Assembly (NCBI RefSeq): GCF_001668575.1
Contig: NZ_LZMD01000046.1
Coordinates: forward strand, 186,001 to 250,000
Source of the DNA: Mycobacterium sp. 1164985.4
GTDB lineage: Bacteria > Actinomycetota > Actinomycetes > Mycobacteriales > Mycobacteriaceae
Direction of reading: 5' to 3'
Length of the DNA stretch: 64,000 nt
Made by a program: the position numbers and the translations under genes. The notes beneath the pieces are model-generated. The model was given only the letters and a program-made list of their open reading frames with translations, searched no databases and was not told the DNA's origin. Below are positions 17,613 through 27,015 of the stretch, one piece after another (position 1 is the first letter of the stretch; every line of letters starts with the position of its first letter).

Positions 17613-18578
17613 GTGAGGCCCGACGCGTTCGCGTTCGTAATGGCGACCGGCATCGTGTCGATCGCCGCGGCCGACCACTGCTACAACTACATCAGCGGTG
17701 CGCTGGCCGTGTTGGCCGTTCTCGGGCTGCTGGTTCTCATTGTCGTAGGAGCGATCTCGTGGTCCCGACAGCGCCTGGATCTGTCGGATCCGGACGTCAC
17801 GATCGGGCTGTTCACGTTCGTTGCGGCCTGCGCGGTGCTCGACAGCCGGCTGATGTCGATCTCGGCGGTGTTGTGGACATTGGCCGCGCCGGCGGCGATG
17901 GTGTGGCTGGCGTTGGTGGTGCTGACGGCGCGCAACTTCGCCCGTCGGACGTGGACGGCGTTACAGCGACGGGCGCGAGGAGCATGGGAACTGTGCAGCG
18001 TCGGCACCTCGGGTCTGGCGATCGTCGCGGTGGCGCTCGCCCACGACACGGGGTGGCATGTGCTGTTGATGGCCGGTGTGGCGATCTGGGTGTCGGCCCT
18101 TGCGTTATATGCCGTCATGACCACGCTGATTCTGGCGCGAGCCTTTTCGGCGCGGCTGGATCCCAGCGGGTTCGAGCCCGACGCGTGGATCTTGATGGGC
18201 GGGCTCGCGATCGCCACGCTGGCCGGTGATCACATCCATCGGGCCGGCATCGACGGCGTTCGTACGGTAACGATCACGACGTGGTGCCTGGCATCGCTGT
18301 GGATTCCGCCGCTGGTGTACTTCGGTGTCCGTCACATCGAACGCGCGGAGGCGCGGCGTTTCGCCGGGGTGTGGTGGGCGATGGTCTTCCCGTTGGGCAT
18401 GTATTCGGCGGCTACCCACGCCATGGCGATCGAGACCGGATGGTCTGCGCTGCCCACGATTTCGCAGGTCTTCTTTTGGATCGCATTTGCTGCCTGGATC
18501 GTTGTGTCGATCGGAGCGGTGTTGCGGTTGAGGACCGTCGGCGTGCGCGACCTACTCTCGGGGCATGGACACCGATGA
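17613..18578 (+). CDS. TDT/TehA-like membrane transporter (SLAC1 family)
   Basis: 321-residue polytopic membrane protein with about ten hydrophobic segments. The N-terminal PDAFAFVMATGIVSIAA is the signature of the tellurite-resistance/dicarboxylate transporter (TDT, SLAC1-like) family, and the later WWAMVFPLGMYSAATHAM is its conserved C-terminal motif. GTG at 17613 has a purine-rich site (GGCGGG) before it and follows cyp126 by ten bases, so it is probably in the purB operon. Likely an anion, malate or sulfite channel or exporter; which one cannot be told from sequence. Its last bases overlap the start of the DUF1707 gene. Confidence 0.82.
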   Translation: MRPDAFAFVMATGIVSIAAADHCYNYISGALAVLAVLGLLVLIVVGAISWSRQRLDLSDPDVTIGLFTFVAACAVLDSRLMSISAVLWTLAAPAAMVWLALVVLTARNFARRTWTALQRRARGAWELCSVGTSGLAIVAVALAHDTGWHVLLMAGVAIWVSALALYAVMTTLILARAFSARLDPSGFEPDAWILMGGLAIATLAGDHIHRAGIDGVRTVTITTWCLASLWIPPLVYFGVRHIERAEARRFAGVWWAMVFPLGMYSAATHAMAIETGWSALPTISQVFFWIAFAAWIVVSIGAVLRLRTVGVRDLLSGHGHR

Positions 18579-19143
18579 CGCGAACATGCGGGTTTCGGAC
18601 GTAGACCGCGAGCACGTGAGGCAGCAGCTCGAACGTGCGGTCGGCCAAGGCATGCTCACGCTCGACGAGTTCAGCGAGCGGTTCGACGTCGTACTGGCCG
18701 CGCGCACCCGCGGAGAATTGCGCCAGGTGTTGGCCGACTTGCCCTCGACGGATGCGCTGCGACCGGTGGCGCCTGGTGGCAGCGAACCGATACGCGGCCG
18801 GATGTCGTCGATCTCGCGGCGGGGACCGTGGGCGGTGCCGTCGCGCATCGATCTGAACACCAGGATGTGTGACACGACGCTCGACTTCACATCGGCGAAG
18901 CTGCAGGGGTCCACCGTCATGCTGGACATCGACGACTACTTCAGCTCGACGGAACTGATCCTGCCCGACGGCGCGACCGTCGACCTCACCGGCGTCGAGA
19001 CGTTCGCGGGCAGCACCACGCTGAAGGTGCCGCACGGTCCCGCGTCGGATCGGCTACACCTCGTGGTGCGCGGCCGGGTGCGGTTCGGGTCGGTGACGGC
19101 GCGGTATCCGTTCGGCCACACCTTGCGGCGCATGCTCGGATGA
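18565..19143 (+). CDS. DUF1707 protein with LiaF-like C-terminal domain
   Basis: 192 residues. Residues 8-60 are a DUF1707 (SHOCT-like) domain: MRVSDVDREHVRQQLERAVGQGMLTLDEFSERFDVVLAARTRGELRQVLADLP. The C-terminal half is a beta-rich domain (LILPDGATVDLTGVETFAGSTTLKVP) of the cell-wall-active antibiotic response (LiaF/DUF2154) type. TACTCT (18553-18558) lies six bases before the ATG, consistent with a leaderless promoter inside the transporter gene. The 3' end overlaps the convergent DUF559 gene by 90 bases. Role probably linked to envelope stress; unproven. Confidence 0.8.
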   Translation: MDTDDANMRVSDVDREHVRQQLERAVGQGMLTLDEFSERFDVVLAARTRGELRQVLADLPSTDALRPVAPGGSEPIRGRMSSISRRGPWAVPSRIDLNTRMCDTTLDFTSAKLQGSTVMLDIDDYFSSTELILPDGATVDLTGVETFAGSTTLKVPHGPASDRLHLVVRGRVRFGSVTARYPFGHTLRRMLG

Positions 19144-20004
19144 CGGACTCTGGCCCGTCGCGGCGGAGATCTCGGCGATCACCCGCTGCGGATACGCCGT
19201 GAGGTCAAGCCAGGTGAAGCGCAACACCTTCCAGCCGTGCAGGGCGATGATGTTCTGACGGTTACGGTCGATCTGGAACACGTCGCTGTCGGTGTGAAAC
19301 GCCCAGCCGTCGACCTCGATCGCGACCTTCGCCGCCAGGAAGGCGACGTCGACCCTGTAGCCGGCGACGGGGTGGTTCGTCTTCCAGCCGGTGAACCCGG
19401 CGTCGCGTAGGAGCTTGACGAGAAGCCGCTCGGCCTGGGAACGCGCACCGTTCTGGGCGCCACGCAGGAGTCGCCGGGCGGCGGGTGAACCGTGTCGACC
19501 CTTGTTACGCAGATGCGCACGCCACAGTTGGGCGAGCTCGACGTGACGCTGCAGGGCGGTGTCCATCAGTTTCGGCCCGCCACCGCGGCGGACCGCGGCT
19601 TCGACGACCGTCAGCGGCAACGCCGTGACTTGCAGCCCGTCGCGCTCGACGACGTCGCGGGGCGACAGGTCGCGCCTTCGCGCATTCATGCCCGGCCTCG
19701 GCCGGAAGTTGCTCACCCTCGGGACGGTGACTTCGACGACCTCGGGAGCGAACTTCGTGATCCCGTGCCACCACGCCGCCGCCAGTCCGCTGGCCGCTGC
19801 TCGCGGACCGAACGACCAAACCGAAGCCCTGATACGCGCGGCGTCGCTGAACGGACGATCGTTTACGAAGAAGACGCCAGGCGAGCATCGCCGCCAGTGG
19901 CCCGAGCGCACGCGGCGGTTCACCGCATGCCTACTGAGGCCGCACTGTCGCGCTTGCGCCAGCGTGATCACACCGTCGTGACGCCGGAGATGGTCGTCGA
20001 GCAT
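19054..20004 (-). CDS. AbiEi-like winged helix plus DUF559 endonuclease-fold protein
   Basis: 316 residues. Residues 1-45 resemble the AbiEi antitoxin N-terminal winged helix (LDDHLRRHDGVITLAQARQCGLSRHAVNRRVRSGHWRR). Residues about 190-290 form a DUF559/Vsr-like nuclease fold with an RDAGF segment, VDVAFLAAKVAIEVDGWAFH (candidate Asp and Glu ligands), RNRQN and GWKVLRFTW. No partner toxin gene (AbiEii) is adjacent, so it is a solitary copy. The last ~30 residues are encoded opposite the DUF1707 gene and may be read-through with no function. ATG at 20004 begins at the domain start; the open frame extends further upstream but without homology. Confidence 0.75.
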   Translation of the reverse strand: MLDDHLRRHDGVITLAQARQCGLSRHAVNRRVRSGHWRRCSPGVFFVNDRPFSDAARIRASVWSFGPRAAASGLAAAWWHGITKFAPEVVEVTVPRVSNFRPRPGMNARRRDLSPRDVVERDGLQVTALPLTVVEAAVRRGGGPKLMDTALQRHVELAQLWRAHLRNKGRHGSPAARRLLRGAQNGARSQAERLLVKLLRDAGFTGWKTNHPVAGYRVDVAFLAAKVAIEVDGWAFHTDSDVFQIDRNRQNIIALHGWKVLRFTWLDLTAYPQRVIAEISAATGQSPSSEHAPQGVAERIPRRHRPEPHPAAHHEV

Positions 20005-20047
20005 GCTCTTTTTCGACGCATCGGCGCCTGCGAATGGTTCCCTCCAT

Positions 20048-20100
20048 GCGATTTGTGCACATTCGCGAGCGGTGAGCGCTCCCGGATGTGCACAAATCGC
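20048..20100. terminator. Long-loop perfect inverted repeat (15-bp arms)
   Basis: Arms GCGATTTGTGCACAT (20048-20062) and ATGTGCACAAATCGC (20086-20100) are perfectly complementary around a 23-base loop. It lies five bases after the stop of the minus-strand membrane protein, the position of a transcription terminator, and no U-tract follows. It belongs to a set of similar elements in this window (29370-29429, 51057-51113). Confidence 0.55.
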
Positions 20101-20105
20101 GGAGA

Positions 20106-20723
20106 TTAGAGGCGGCGGGCGACGCCCGAGGAGCGCAACTCGAGCGCGGCGAGTCCGCGGATCGCGTCGTGGTCGTGCATCCGCCACGCCCCGACAGGGT
20201 CGGCGTGGACCGCGACCAGCTTCGCCAGCGGCCGATTGGCCAGTGCCCGCAGCGCCAACAGTTGCTCGCCCGCGGGTGTGCGGGCCAGTGTGAGCGCCGT
20301 CCACTTGCGGCGGAAGAACCGCAGCCGCAGGTACAGCCACGGCATCGCGACGAACAGGATCGGCGGCGCGGCCACCGCCAACGCCAGCACCCAGGCCAGC
20401 CACGACGCCGTGGTATCGAGGCTGTGGCCGGCGCCGGCGATGTCGAGCGCGGCCTCGCTGGCTGCCCGCAGCGGCTTGCTCAGCGCGTCGCCGATCAGCG
20501 GGAAGGAGTCGGTGCGCTCACCCGCGGAGTCGAGGTTGTCGGCCACGCCGTTGGCGCCGGTCTCCACCTGGCGGCCCACGGTGGCGATGGTCGAGACCGC
20601 CGAGTGCACCGCCATGCCGACCAGCACCCACACCGTGGTCCAGACGACCACGACGGCGTCGCTGACGAGCTGGGCCATGATGCGCGACGGTGTCGTGGCA
20701 TAGGGGATAAACCGCGAAGTCAT
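20106..20723 (-). CDS. Conserved membrane protein (Rv0779c-like)
   Basis: 205 residues with two predicted membrane helices: about 20-40 (LVSDAVVVVWTTVWVLVGMAV) and about 107-132 (WLAWVLALAVAAPPILFVAMPWLYL). Between them is a polar, probably extracytoplasmic segment, and after the second helix a basic cytoplasmic tail (LRFFRRKW). Same position and length class as Rv0779c, divergent from purC. Function unknown. Confidence 0.8.
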   Translation of the reverse strand: MTSRFIPYATTPSRIMAQLVSDAVVVVWTTVWVLVGMAVHSAVSTIATVGRQVETGANGVADNLDSAGERTDSFPLIGDALSKPLRAASEAALDIAGAGHSLDTTASWLAWVLALAVAAPPILFVAMPWLYLRLRFFRRKWTALTLARTPAGEQLLALRALANRPLAKLVAVHADPVGAWRMHDHDAIRGLAALELRSSGVARRL

Positions 20724-20742
20724 GGCAGTAGATGCTGCCCGA

Positions 20743-20748
20743 TAGGCT
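20743..20748 (+). promoter_or_regulatory. -10 element of purC (leaderless)
   Basis: TAGGCT six bases before the ATG at 20755. Confidence 0.55.
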
Positions 20749-20754
20749 GGCCCG

Positions 20755-21654
20755 ATGCGCCCCGCTCTGTCCGACTACGAATATCTGGCCAGCGGCAAGG
20801 TTCGCGAACTGTATCGCGTGGACGACGAGACGCTACTCTTCGTGGCCAGCGACCGTATCTCCGCCTACGACTACATCCTCGACTCGCAGATCCCCGATAA
20901 GGGCCGCATCCTCACCGCGATGAGCGTGTTCTTCTTCGACCTGCTGAGTCGGACCGCGGGCACACCCAACCATCTCGCCGGTCCTCCCGACGACGAGCGC
21001 ATTCCCGCCGAGGTGCTGGGCCGCTCGCTGGTGGTACAGGAACTCGAGATGTTGCCGGTGGAGGCGGTGGCCCGCGGCTACCTCACCGGTTCGGGGCTCA
21101 TCGACTACCAGAAGACCGGAGCGGTGTGCGGTATCGCGCTTCCCGCCGGGCTGGTCGAGGCGAGCAAGTTCGACGAGCCGCTGTTCACCCCGGCGACGAA
21201 AGCCGAACTGGGAGAACACGATGAGAACATCTCGTTCGACGCCGTGGTCGAGCTGATCGGTTCGCAGCGCGCCGAGCAGCTGCGGGACCGGACGCTGGAG
21301 ACCTATCGCCGCGGGGCCGAACACGCGCTGACCAAAGGGATCATCGTCGCCGACACCAAATTCGAGTTCGGTGTCGACAAGGACGGCGAACTGCGACTCG
21401 CCGACGAGGTGTTCACCCCCGACTCCAGCAGGTACTGGCGCGCCGACGACTGGAAAGAAGGCGTCGTGCAACAGAGCTTCGACAAGCAATTCGTCCGCAA
21501 TTGGCTCACGGGTCCGGAGTCGGGATGGGACCGCGCCGGCGGCGCAGCTCCGCCACCGCTGCCCCCAGACGTCGTGCAGGCCACCCGTTCCCGTTACATC
21601 GAGGCGTACGAACGTATTTCCGGGCTGAGTTTCGACGATTGGATCGGGGCATGA
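20755..21654 (+). CDS. purC: SAICAR synthetase
   Basis: 299 residues. Joins CAIR and aspartate with ATP to give SAICAR. Recognised by [27 protein letters not shown] (ATP site) and [10 protein letters not shown], and by [10 protein letters not shown] with [14 protein letters not shown] near the C-terminus. The stop overlaps the oligopeptidase start (ATGA), so ptrB is cotranscribed. Confidence 0.97.
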   Translation: MRPALSDYEYLASGKVRELYRVDDETLLFVASDRISAYDYILDSQIPDKGRILTAMSVFFFDLLSRTAGTPNHLAGPPDDERIPAEVLGRSLVVQELEMLPVEAVARGYLTGSGLIDYQKTGAVCGIALPAGLVEASKFDEPLFTPATKAELGEHDENISFDAVVELIGSQRAEQLRDRTLETYRRGAEHALTKGIIVADTKFEFGVDKDGELRLADEVFTPDSSRYWRADDWKEGVVQQSFDKQFVRNWLTGPESGWDRAGGAAPPPLPPDVVQATRSRYIEAYERISGLSFDDWIGA

Positions 21655-23756
21655 ATCCGCCGGTGGCCAAGCGCGTCGACACCAAACGTGAACACCACGG
21701 CGACGTCTTCTGTGACCCCTACGAGTGGCTGCGCGACAAGAACGATCCCGATGTGATCGCGTATCTCGAGGCGGAGAACGCCTACACCGAGCACGTCACC
21801 GACCACCTCGCACCACTACGACAGGCCATCTTCGACGAGATCAAGGCCCGCACCAAGGAAACCGACCTGTCGGTGCCGACCAGGCGCGACGCGTGGTGGT
21901 ACTACGGCCGCAGCTTTGAGGGCAAGCAGTACAGCGTGCACTGCCGTTGCCCGGTCGCCGATCCGGACGACTGGACACCTCCGGTGCTCGACGAGAACAC
22001 CGAGATCCCGGGCGAGCAGGTGCTGCTCGACGAGAACGTCGAGGCCGAGGGCCACGAATTCTTCTCGCTGGGCGCCGCTTCGGTCAGCCTCGACGGCAAC
22101 ATCCTGGCCTACTCGGTGGACGTCAAGGGCGACGAGCGGTACACCCTGCGGTTCAAGGACTTACGCACCGGTGAGCTATACGAGGACACCATCGTCGGTA
22201 TCGGCCCCGGTGCGACCTGGGCGGCCGACAACCGCACCGTCTACTACTCGACAGTCGACGAGGCCTGGCGTCCTGACACCATCTGGCGCCATCGACTTGG
22301 CTCGGGCCTGCCCGCGCAGAGGGTCTATCACGAACCCGACGAACGGTATTGGCTCGGCGTCGGCCGGACGCGCAGCGATAAATACGTCATGATCGCTGCT
22401 GGAAGCGCCGTGACCTCCGAGGTGCGCTACGCCGATGCGACCGACCCGGAGGCCGAGTTCGCCGTTGTGTGGCCGCGCCGCGACTTCGTCGAGTACTCCG
22501 TCGAGCACGCCGTCGTGGGTGGTGAGGACCGGTTCCTCATCCTGCACAACGACGGTGCGGTGAACTTCACCCTGGTGGAGGCGCCGGTCAGCGATCCGAC
22601 CGCGATCCGCACGCTGATCGCGCACCGCGACGACGTCCGCCTCGATTCGGTCGACGCGTTCGAAAAGCACCTCGTCGTCAGCTATCGCAGTGAGGCGCTG
22701 CCGAGAATCCAGCTGTGGCCCCTGTATCCGAGCGGCGAGTACGGCCACCCCGAGGACTTCACGTTCGAGTCTGAGTTGACGTCGGCGGGCCTGAGCGCCA
22801 ACCCCAATTGGAGCGCTCCCAAACTGCGCATCGGCGCCACCTCGTACACAACACCCGTACGCATCTACGACGTCGATCTCGCCACCGGCGATCGGACGCT
22901 GCTGCGCGAGCAGCCCGTCCTCGGCGACTACCGGCCCGAAGACTATGTCGAGCGTCGCGATTGGGCGATCGCGCGCGACGGTGTGCGGGTACCGATCTCG
23001 ATCGTTCACAAGATCGGGCTGCAGTATCCGGCGCCCACGCTGCTGTACGGATACGGCGCCTACGAGGCTTGCGAAGACCCGCGGTTCTCGATCGCGCGGC
23101 TCTCGCTGCTCGACCGCGGGATGGTGTTCGCGGTGGCCCACGTGCGGGGCGGCGGCGAGCTCGGCCGGCCGTGGTACGAGCACGGCAAGATGCTCGAGAA
23201 GAAGAACAGCTTCACCGACTTCGTAGACGTCGCAGCGCATCTCGTGCAGACCGACATCACCCGTCCTGAGAACCTGGTGGCGTACGGCGGCAGCGCAGGC
23301 GGTCTGCTGGTCGGCGCGGTGGCCAACATGGCGCCGGAGCTGTTCGCCGGCATCCTCGCTGTGGTGCCGTTCGTCGATCCCCTCACCACGATCCTCGACC
23401 CCTCGCTGCCGTTGACTGTCACCGAATGGGACGAGTGGGGAAACCCGTTGGAGAACAAGGACGTCTACGAGTACATGAGGTCCTACTCGCCGTACGAGAA
23501 CGTCGAAGCCAAGGACTACCCGCGAATTCTCGCGATGACGTCGTTGAACGACACCCGCGTGTACTACGTCGAGCCGGCGAAATGGATTGCCGCCCTGCGC
23601 CACACCAAGACCGACAACCATCCCGTGCTGTTGAAGACCGAGATGAATGCCGGCCATGGCGGTATCAGCGGACGCTATGAACGCTGGAAGGAAACCGCAT
23701 TCCAGTACGCCTGGCTACTGGACGCTGCCCACGCCGATCACGAGCGCCGCCCCTAG
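21651..23756 (+). CDS. ptrB: Oligopeptidase B (prolyl oligopeptidase family S9A)
   Basis: 701 residues. Cytosolic serine peptidase cleaving short peptides after Arg/Lys. The N-terminal two-thirds is the beta-propeller ([23 protein letters not shown] at its start). The C-terminal catalytic domain has Ser548 in GGSAGG, Asp634 in LNDTRV and His669 in AGHGG, the complete triad. In M. tuberculosis this gene is annotated as two pieces, ptrBa and ptrBb; here the frame is continuous. The ATG overlaps the purC stop; the last 42 bases overlap the convergent DoxX gene. Confidence 0.95.
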   Translation: MNPPVAKRVDTKREHHGDVFCDPYEWLRDKNDPDVIAYLEAENAYTEHVTDHLAPLRQAIFDEIKARTKETDLSVPTRRDAWWYYGRSFEGKQYSVHCRCPVADPDDWTPPVLDENTEIPGEQVLLDENVEAEGHEFFSLGAASVSLDGNILAYSVDVKGDERYTLRFKDLRTGELYEDTIVGIGPGATWAADNRTVYYSTVDEAWRPDTIWRHRLGSGLPAQRVYHEPDERYWLGVGRTRSDKYVMIAAGSAVTSEVRYADATDPEAEFAVVWPRRDFVEYSVEHAVVGGEDRFLILHNDGAVNFTLVEAPVSDPTAIRTLIAHRDDVRLDSVDAFEKHLVVSYRSEALPRIQLWPLYPSGEYGHPEDFTFESELTSAGLSANPNWSAPKLRIGATSYTTPVRIYDVDLATGDRTLLREQPVLGDYRPEDYVERRDWAIARDGVRVPISIVHKIGLQYPAPTLLYGYGAYEACEDPRFSIARLSLLDRGMVFAVAHVRGGGELGRPWYEHGKMLEKKNSFTDFVDVAAHLVQTDITRPENLVAYGGSAGGLLVGAVANMAPELFAGILAVVPFVDPLTTILDPSLPLTVTEWDEWGNPLENKDVYEYMRSYSPYENVEAKDYPRILAMTSLNDTRVYYVEPAKWIAALRHTKTDNHPVLLKTEMNAGHGGISGRYERWKETAFQYAWLLDAAHADHERRP

Positions 23757-24164
23757 AAAGACGATCTGCTCGGCGGTACGCAGATCCAGCCGGGTCGTCA
23801 TCGACTTCGGCGGGTTCGGCATCCGTGACGCGTAGATGTTGGCCGGGAACATCGCGATCATCAACACGAAGAGGCAGAGGGCCGCGGTTACCCGGGTGGG
23901 CGGATAGAGCAGGCCGACCGCGCCGGCGATCTCGAGCACCCCGGTGAGGGTCACCAGCGACGCCGGGGCGGGCAATCGCGGCGGCACGATCGCGATCATG
24001 TCGCGGCGCAGCGGATTGACGAAGTGGGCGAACCCGGTGACCACGAACATCGCGGCCAGCCCGACGGCGACGGCGGACGGCCAGCTGTCCACGTATTCCA
24101 CGCCCAGCCAGCCGACCAGCCGTGCGCCGAGCGTCCCCAGTATCAGCGTGACGATGACGGCCAT
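23715..24164 (-). CDS. DoxX-family membrane protein
   Basis: 149 residues with four predicted membrane helices, the DoxX layout (AVGLAAMFVVTGFAHFVNPLRRDMIAIVPP, then GVLEIAGAVGLLYPP). Such proteins are linked to thiol and redox homeostasis or quinone reduction but this copy's role is unknown. The ATG has GGAG seven bases before it. Transcription is probably from the strong promoter TTGACA-17-TACCGT in the divergent region. The 3' end overlaps ptrB by 42 bases. Confidence 0.85.
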   Translation of the reverse strand: MAVIVTLILGTLGARLVGWLGVEYVDSWPSAVAVGLAAMFVVTGFAHFVNPLRRDMIAIVPPRLPAPASLVTLTGVLEIAGAVGLLYPPTRVTAALCLFVLMIAMFPANIYASRMPNPPKSMTTRLDLRTAEQIVFLGAALVIGVGSVQ

Positions 24165-24174
24165 GATTCACTCC

Positions 24175-24241
24175 AATCTTGACAGTGACAAGTTCCAACG
24201 GTAGGCAAGAAACTAGGCACTGTCAAGATTTCCGGTACGAT
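24175..24241. promoter_or_regulatory. Divergent DoxX/TetR promoter with 13-bp inverted repeat
   Basis: AATCTTGACAGTG (24175-24187) and CACTGTCAAGATT (24218-24230) are perfect 13-bp arms around 30 bases. On the minus strand the right arm supplies TTGACA (24226-24221), followed by exactly 17 bases and TACCGT (24203-24198) for doxX. For the TetR gene, TACGAT (24236-24241) lies six bases before the ATG and the right arm falls in its spacer. A repressor bound to the arms would block both. Confidence 0.7.
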
Positions 24242-24247
24242 GCCCGA

Positions 24248-24805
24248 ATGAGCAGGACGTCCTATCACCACGGCGACCTGAAGGCCGTCATCCTCGCCGA
24301 AGCGGCAAGCCTGGTGGCCGAACGGGGTGCCGACGGAATCTCGCTGCGCGAACTCGCGCGGGTAGCGGGGGTGTCGCACGCCGCGCCCGCGCACCACTTC
24401 ACCGATCGCCGTGGGTTGTTCACCGCGCTGGCCGCCGAGGGCTGGCGCATGCTCGCCGCGGCGCTGTCCGAGGCCGGCCCGGAATTCATCGACGCCGCAC
24501 TGGCATACGTGCGCTTCGCGCTCGACCACCCCGGCCACTACGCGGTCATGTTCGACCGGGCGCTCGTCGACCCGGACAACGCGGAGCTGAAAGCCGCCCA
24601 GGATGCGGCGGGGGCGGAACTGCGGCAGGGTGTCGGCACCCTCGACGATCCGCGCGCCGCGCAGGACCCTCAGGCCGCCGCGTTGGCGGCCTGGTCTCTG
24701 GTACACGGATTTTCGCTGCTGTGGCTGAACAAGGCGATCGACGCCGACGGCGATGCGCTGGCGACCGTGCACCGGGTCGCGGGCATGCTGTTCGAGACCG
24801 GGTAA
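24248..24805 (+). CDS. TetR-family transcriptional regulator
   Basis: 185 residues starting MSRTSYHHGDLK. The HTH is at about residues 22-58 (ISLRELARVAGVSHAAPAHHFTDRRGL), and the C-terminal part resembles the WHG-type TetR ligand domain (YVRFALDHPGHYAVMFDRALVDP). Leaderless start from TACGAT. It probably represses the divergent doxX gene and itself through the inverted repeat 24175-24230. The next gene, a glutathione peroxidase homologue, starts ten bases after its stop but has its own -10. Confidence 0.88.
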   Translation: MSRTSYHHGDLKAVILAEAASLVAERGADGISLRELARVAGVSHAAPAHHFTDRRGLFTALAAEGWRMLAAALSEAGPEFIDAALAYVRFALDHPGHYAVMFDRALVDPDNAELKAAQDAAGAELRQGVGTLDDPRAAQDPQAAALAAWSLVHGFSLLWLNKAIDADGDALATVHRVAGMLFETG

Positions 24806-24814
24806 CGTGCGGGC

Positions 24815-25312
24815 ATGACCGACACTCCGCTGACCGATATCGCTGTGACCACGCTCGACGGCCGCCAGACCACGCTCGGCGAGCTGGCCGACGGCGCCGC
24901 ACTGGTGGTCAACGTCGCCTCGAAATGCGGTCTCACACCGCAGTACACAGCGCTCGAACAGTTGGCCAAGGATTACCGAGACCGCGGGCTCACGGTCGTC
25001 GGCGTGCCGTGCAACCAGTTCATGGGTCAAGAGCCCGGCACGGCCGAGGAAATTCAGGAGTTCTGTTCGACGACGTACGGCGTGACGTTCCCGTTGCTCG
25101 CCAAGACCGATGTCAACGGCGCCGACCGGCATCCGCTGTATGCCGAGCTGACGAAGACACCCGACGACGGCGGCGAGGCCGGCGACATCCAGTGGAACTT
25201 CGAGAAGTTCCTGCTCGCGCCGGGCGGCAAGGTCGTCAAGCGGTTCCGGCCCCGCACCGAGCCCGACGCACCCGAGGTGATCGCGGCCATCGAAGACGTC
25301 CTGCCGCGCTAG
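24815..25312 (+). CDS. Glutathione peroxidase-family thiol peroxidase
   Basis: 165 residues. NVASKCGLTPQYTALE holds the peroxidatic Cys38; VPCNQFMGQEPG and WNFEKFL complete the catalytic Cys/Gln/Trp/Asn set. The family in bacteria without glutathione generally uses thioredoxin or mycoredoxin. TAACGT (24803-24808) stands six bases before the ATG, a probable leaderless promoter within the end of the TetR gene, so it can be expressed independently. Next to a DoxX-like gene it suggests an oxidative-stress locus. Confidence 0.92.
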   Translation: MTDTPLTDIAVTTLDGRQTTLGELADGAALVVNVASKCGLTPQYTALEQLAKDYRDRGLTVVGVPCNQFMGQEPGTAEEIQEFCSTTYGVTFPLLAKTDVNGADRHPLYAELTKTPDDGGEAGDIQWNFEKFLLAPGGKVVKRFRPRTEPDAPEVIAAIEDVLPR

Positions 25313-25376
25313 CCCGTCGGCTGCCTGACGTCGTAATGGCATCCGCCGCTTGGCCCGTCCCGCTAACGTGGCGGCC

Positions 25377-27014
25377 ATGGCAGATGCTGACGTCATCGTC
25401 GTGGGAGCCGGGCTGGCGGGTCTGGTGGCGGCCTGCGAACTCGTCGAACGCGGCCGACGCGTACTGATCGTCGACCAGGAGAACGCCAACAACATCGGCG
25501 GTCAGGCGTTCTGGTCGTTCGGCGGGCTCTTCTTCGTAGACAGCCCGGAGCAACGGCGGATGGGCATCCGCGACAGCCATGAGTTGGCGTTGCAGGACTG
25601 GCTGGGCTCAGCGGGATTCGACCGCCCGGAGGATCACTGGCCGCGGCAGTGGGCTCATGCCTACGTCGATTTCGCCGCGGGGGAGAAGCGCGGTTGGCTG
25701 CGCGAGCGCGGCCTGCAGACGTTCCCGCTCGTCGGGTGGGCCGAACGCGGTGGATACGACGCGCGCGGACACGGCAACTCGGTGCCGCGGTTCCACATCA
25801 CCTGGGGCACCGGCCCGGCGATCGTCGACATCTTCGCGCGCCGCCTCACCGGGCGAGCCCGGTATGCGCACCGGCACAGGGTCGACGAGCTCATCGTCGA
25901 GAACGGCGCCGTCGTCGGCGTGCGCGGAACGGTGCTCGAGCCGTCTGGCGTGGCCCGAGGTGTCGCCACGTCGCGAGAGCCCGTCGGAGAGTTCGAGTTT
26001 CGCGCACAAGCGGTGATCGTCGCCAGTGGCGGCATCGGCGGCAACCACGACCTGGTGCGGCAGAACTGGCCCAAGCGGATGGGCCGGGTACCCGAACAGT
26101 TGCTGTCCGGTGTGCCCGCACATGTCGACGGTCGAATGATCGGCATCACCGAGGCTGCGGGGGCACGCGTGATCAACAGCGACCGCATGTGGCACTACAC
26201 CGAGGGCATCACCAACTACGATCCCATCTGGCCGCTGCACGGCATCCGCATCCTGCCCGGGCCGTCGTCATTGTGGTTGGACGCCAACGGCAATCGCCTG
26301 CCGTCCCCGTTGTACCCGGGTTTCGACACGCTCGGCACGCTGGAGCACATCGCGCAGACGGGCCAGGACTACACATGGTTCATCCTCAACGCCCGGATCA
26401 TCGCCAAGGAGTTCGCGCTCTCGGGTCAGGAGCAGAACCCGGACCTGACCGGTCGCAGCATCCGCGACGTGTTGTCGCGGGTCCGCCCCGGGGCGCCGGC
26501 ACCGGTGCAGGCGTTCGTCGACCGCGGCGTCGACTTCGTCAGCGCGGATTCGTTGCGTGATCTGGTCTCGTCAATGAATGCCGTCCCGGACGTGCTGCCG
26601 CTGGACTACGCGACGGTCGAGGCCGAGGTCACCGCGCGTGACCGGGAGGTCGCCAACAAGTTCACCAAGGACATGCAGATCGCCTCGATCCGCGTCGCAC
26701 GCAACTATCTCGGTGACCGGGTGAGCCGTGTCGTCGCGCCGCACCGGCTGACCGACCCCAAGGCCGGACCGCTGATCGCGGTGAAGCTGCACATCCTGAC
26801 GCGAAAGTCGTTGGGCGGATTGGAAACCGACCTCGACGCCCGCGTGCTCAAATCCGACGGAAGCGCGTTCGACGGGCTATACGCCGCAGGCGAGGCGGCG
26901 GGATTCGGCGGCGGCGGCGTGCACGGCTACCGATCGCTGGAGGGCACCTTCCTCGGCGGCTGCGTGTTCTCCGGACGGGCCGCGGGCCGCGCCGCCGCGC
27001 GCGATACGGCCTGA
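25377..27014 (+). CDS. FAD-binding dehydrogenase (fumarate reductase / KstD-like fold)
   Basis: 545 residues (Rv0785-like). N-terminal FAD motif VIVVGAGLAGLVAACE at residues 6-21, then ADP-binding DQE. A C-terminal return to FAD appears as FDGLYAAGEAAGFGGGGVHGYRSLEGTFLGGCVFSGR, typical of flavoprotein subunit/3-ketosteroid dehydrogenase-like proteins. TAACGT (25364-25369) is seven bases before the ATG. The substrate is unknown; steroid or other small-molecule desaturation is possible. Confidence 0.88.
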   Translation: MADADVIVVGAGLAGLVAACELVERGRRVLIVDQENANNIGGQAFWSFGGLFFVDSPEQRRMGIRDSHELALQDWLGSAGFDRPEDHWPRQWAHAYVDFAAGEKRGWLRERGLQTFPLVGWAERGGYDARGHGNSVPRFHITWGTGPAIVDIFARRLTGRARYAHRHRVDELIVENGAVVGVRGTVLEPSGVARGVATSREPVGEFEFRAQAVIVASGGIGGNHDLVRQNWPKRMGRVPEQLLSGVPAHVDGRMIGITEAAGARVINSDRMWHYTEGITNYDPIWPLHGIRILPGPSSLWLDANGNRLPSPLYPGFDTLGTLEHIAQTGQDYTWFILNARIIAKEFALSGQEQNPDLTGRSIRDVLSRVRPGAPAPVQAFVDRGVDFVSADSLRDLVSSMNAVPDVLPLDYATVEAEVTARDREVANKFTKDMQIASIRVARNYLGDRVSRVVAPHRLTDPKAGPLIAVKLHILTRKSLGGLETDLDARVLKSDGSAFDGLYAAGEAAGFGGGGVHGYRSLEGTFLGGCVFSGRAAGRAAARDTA

Positions 27015-27015
27015 T

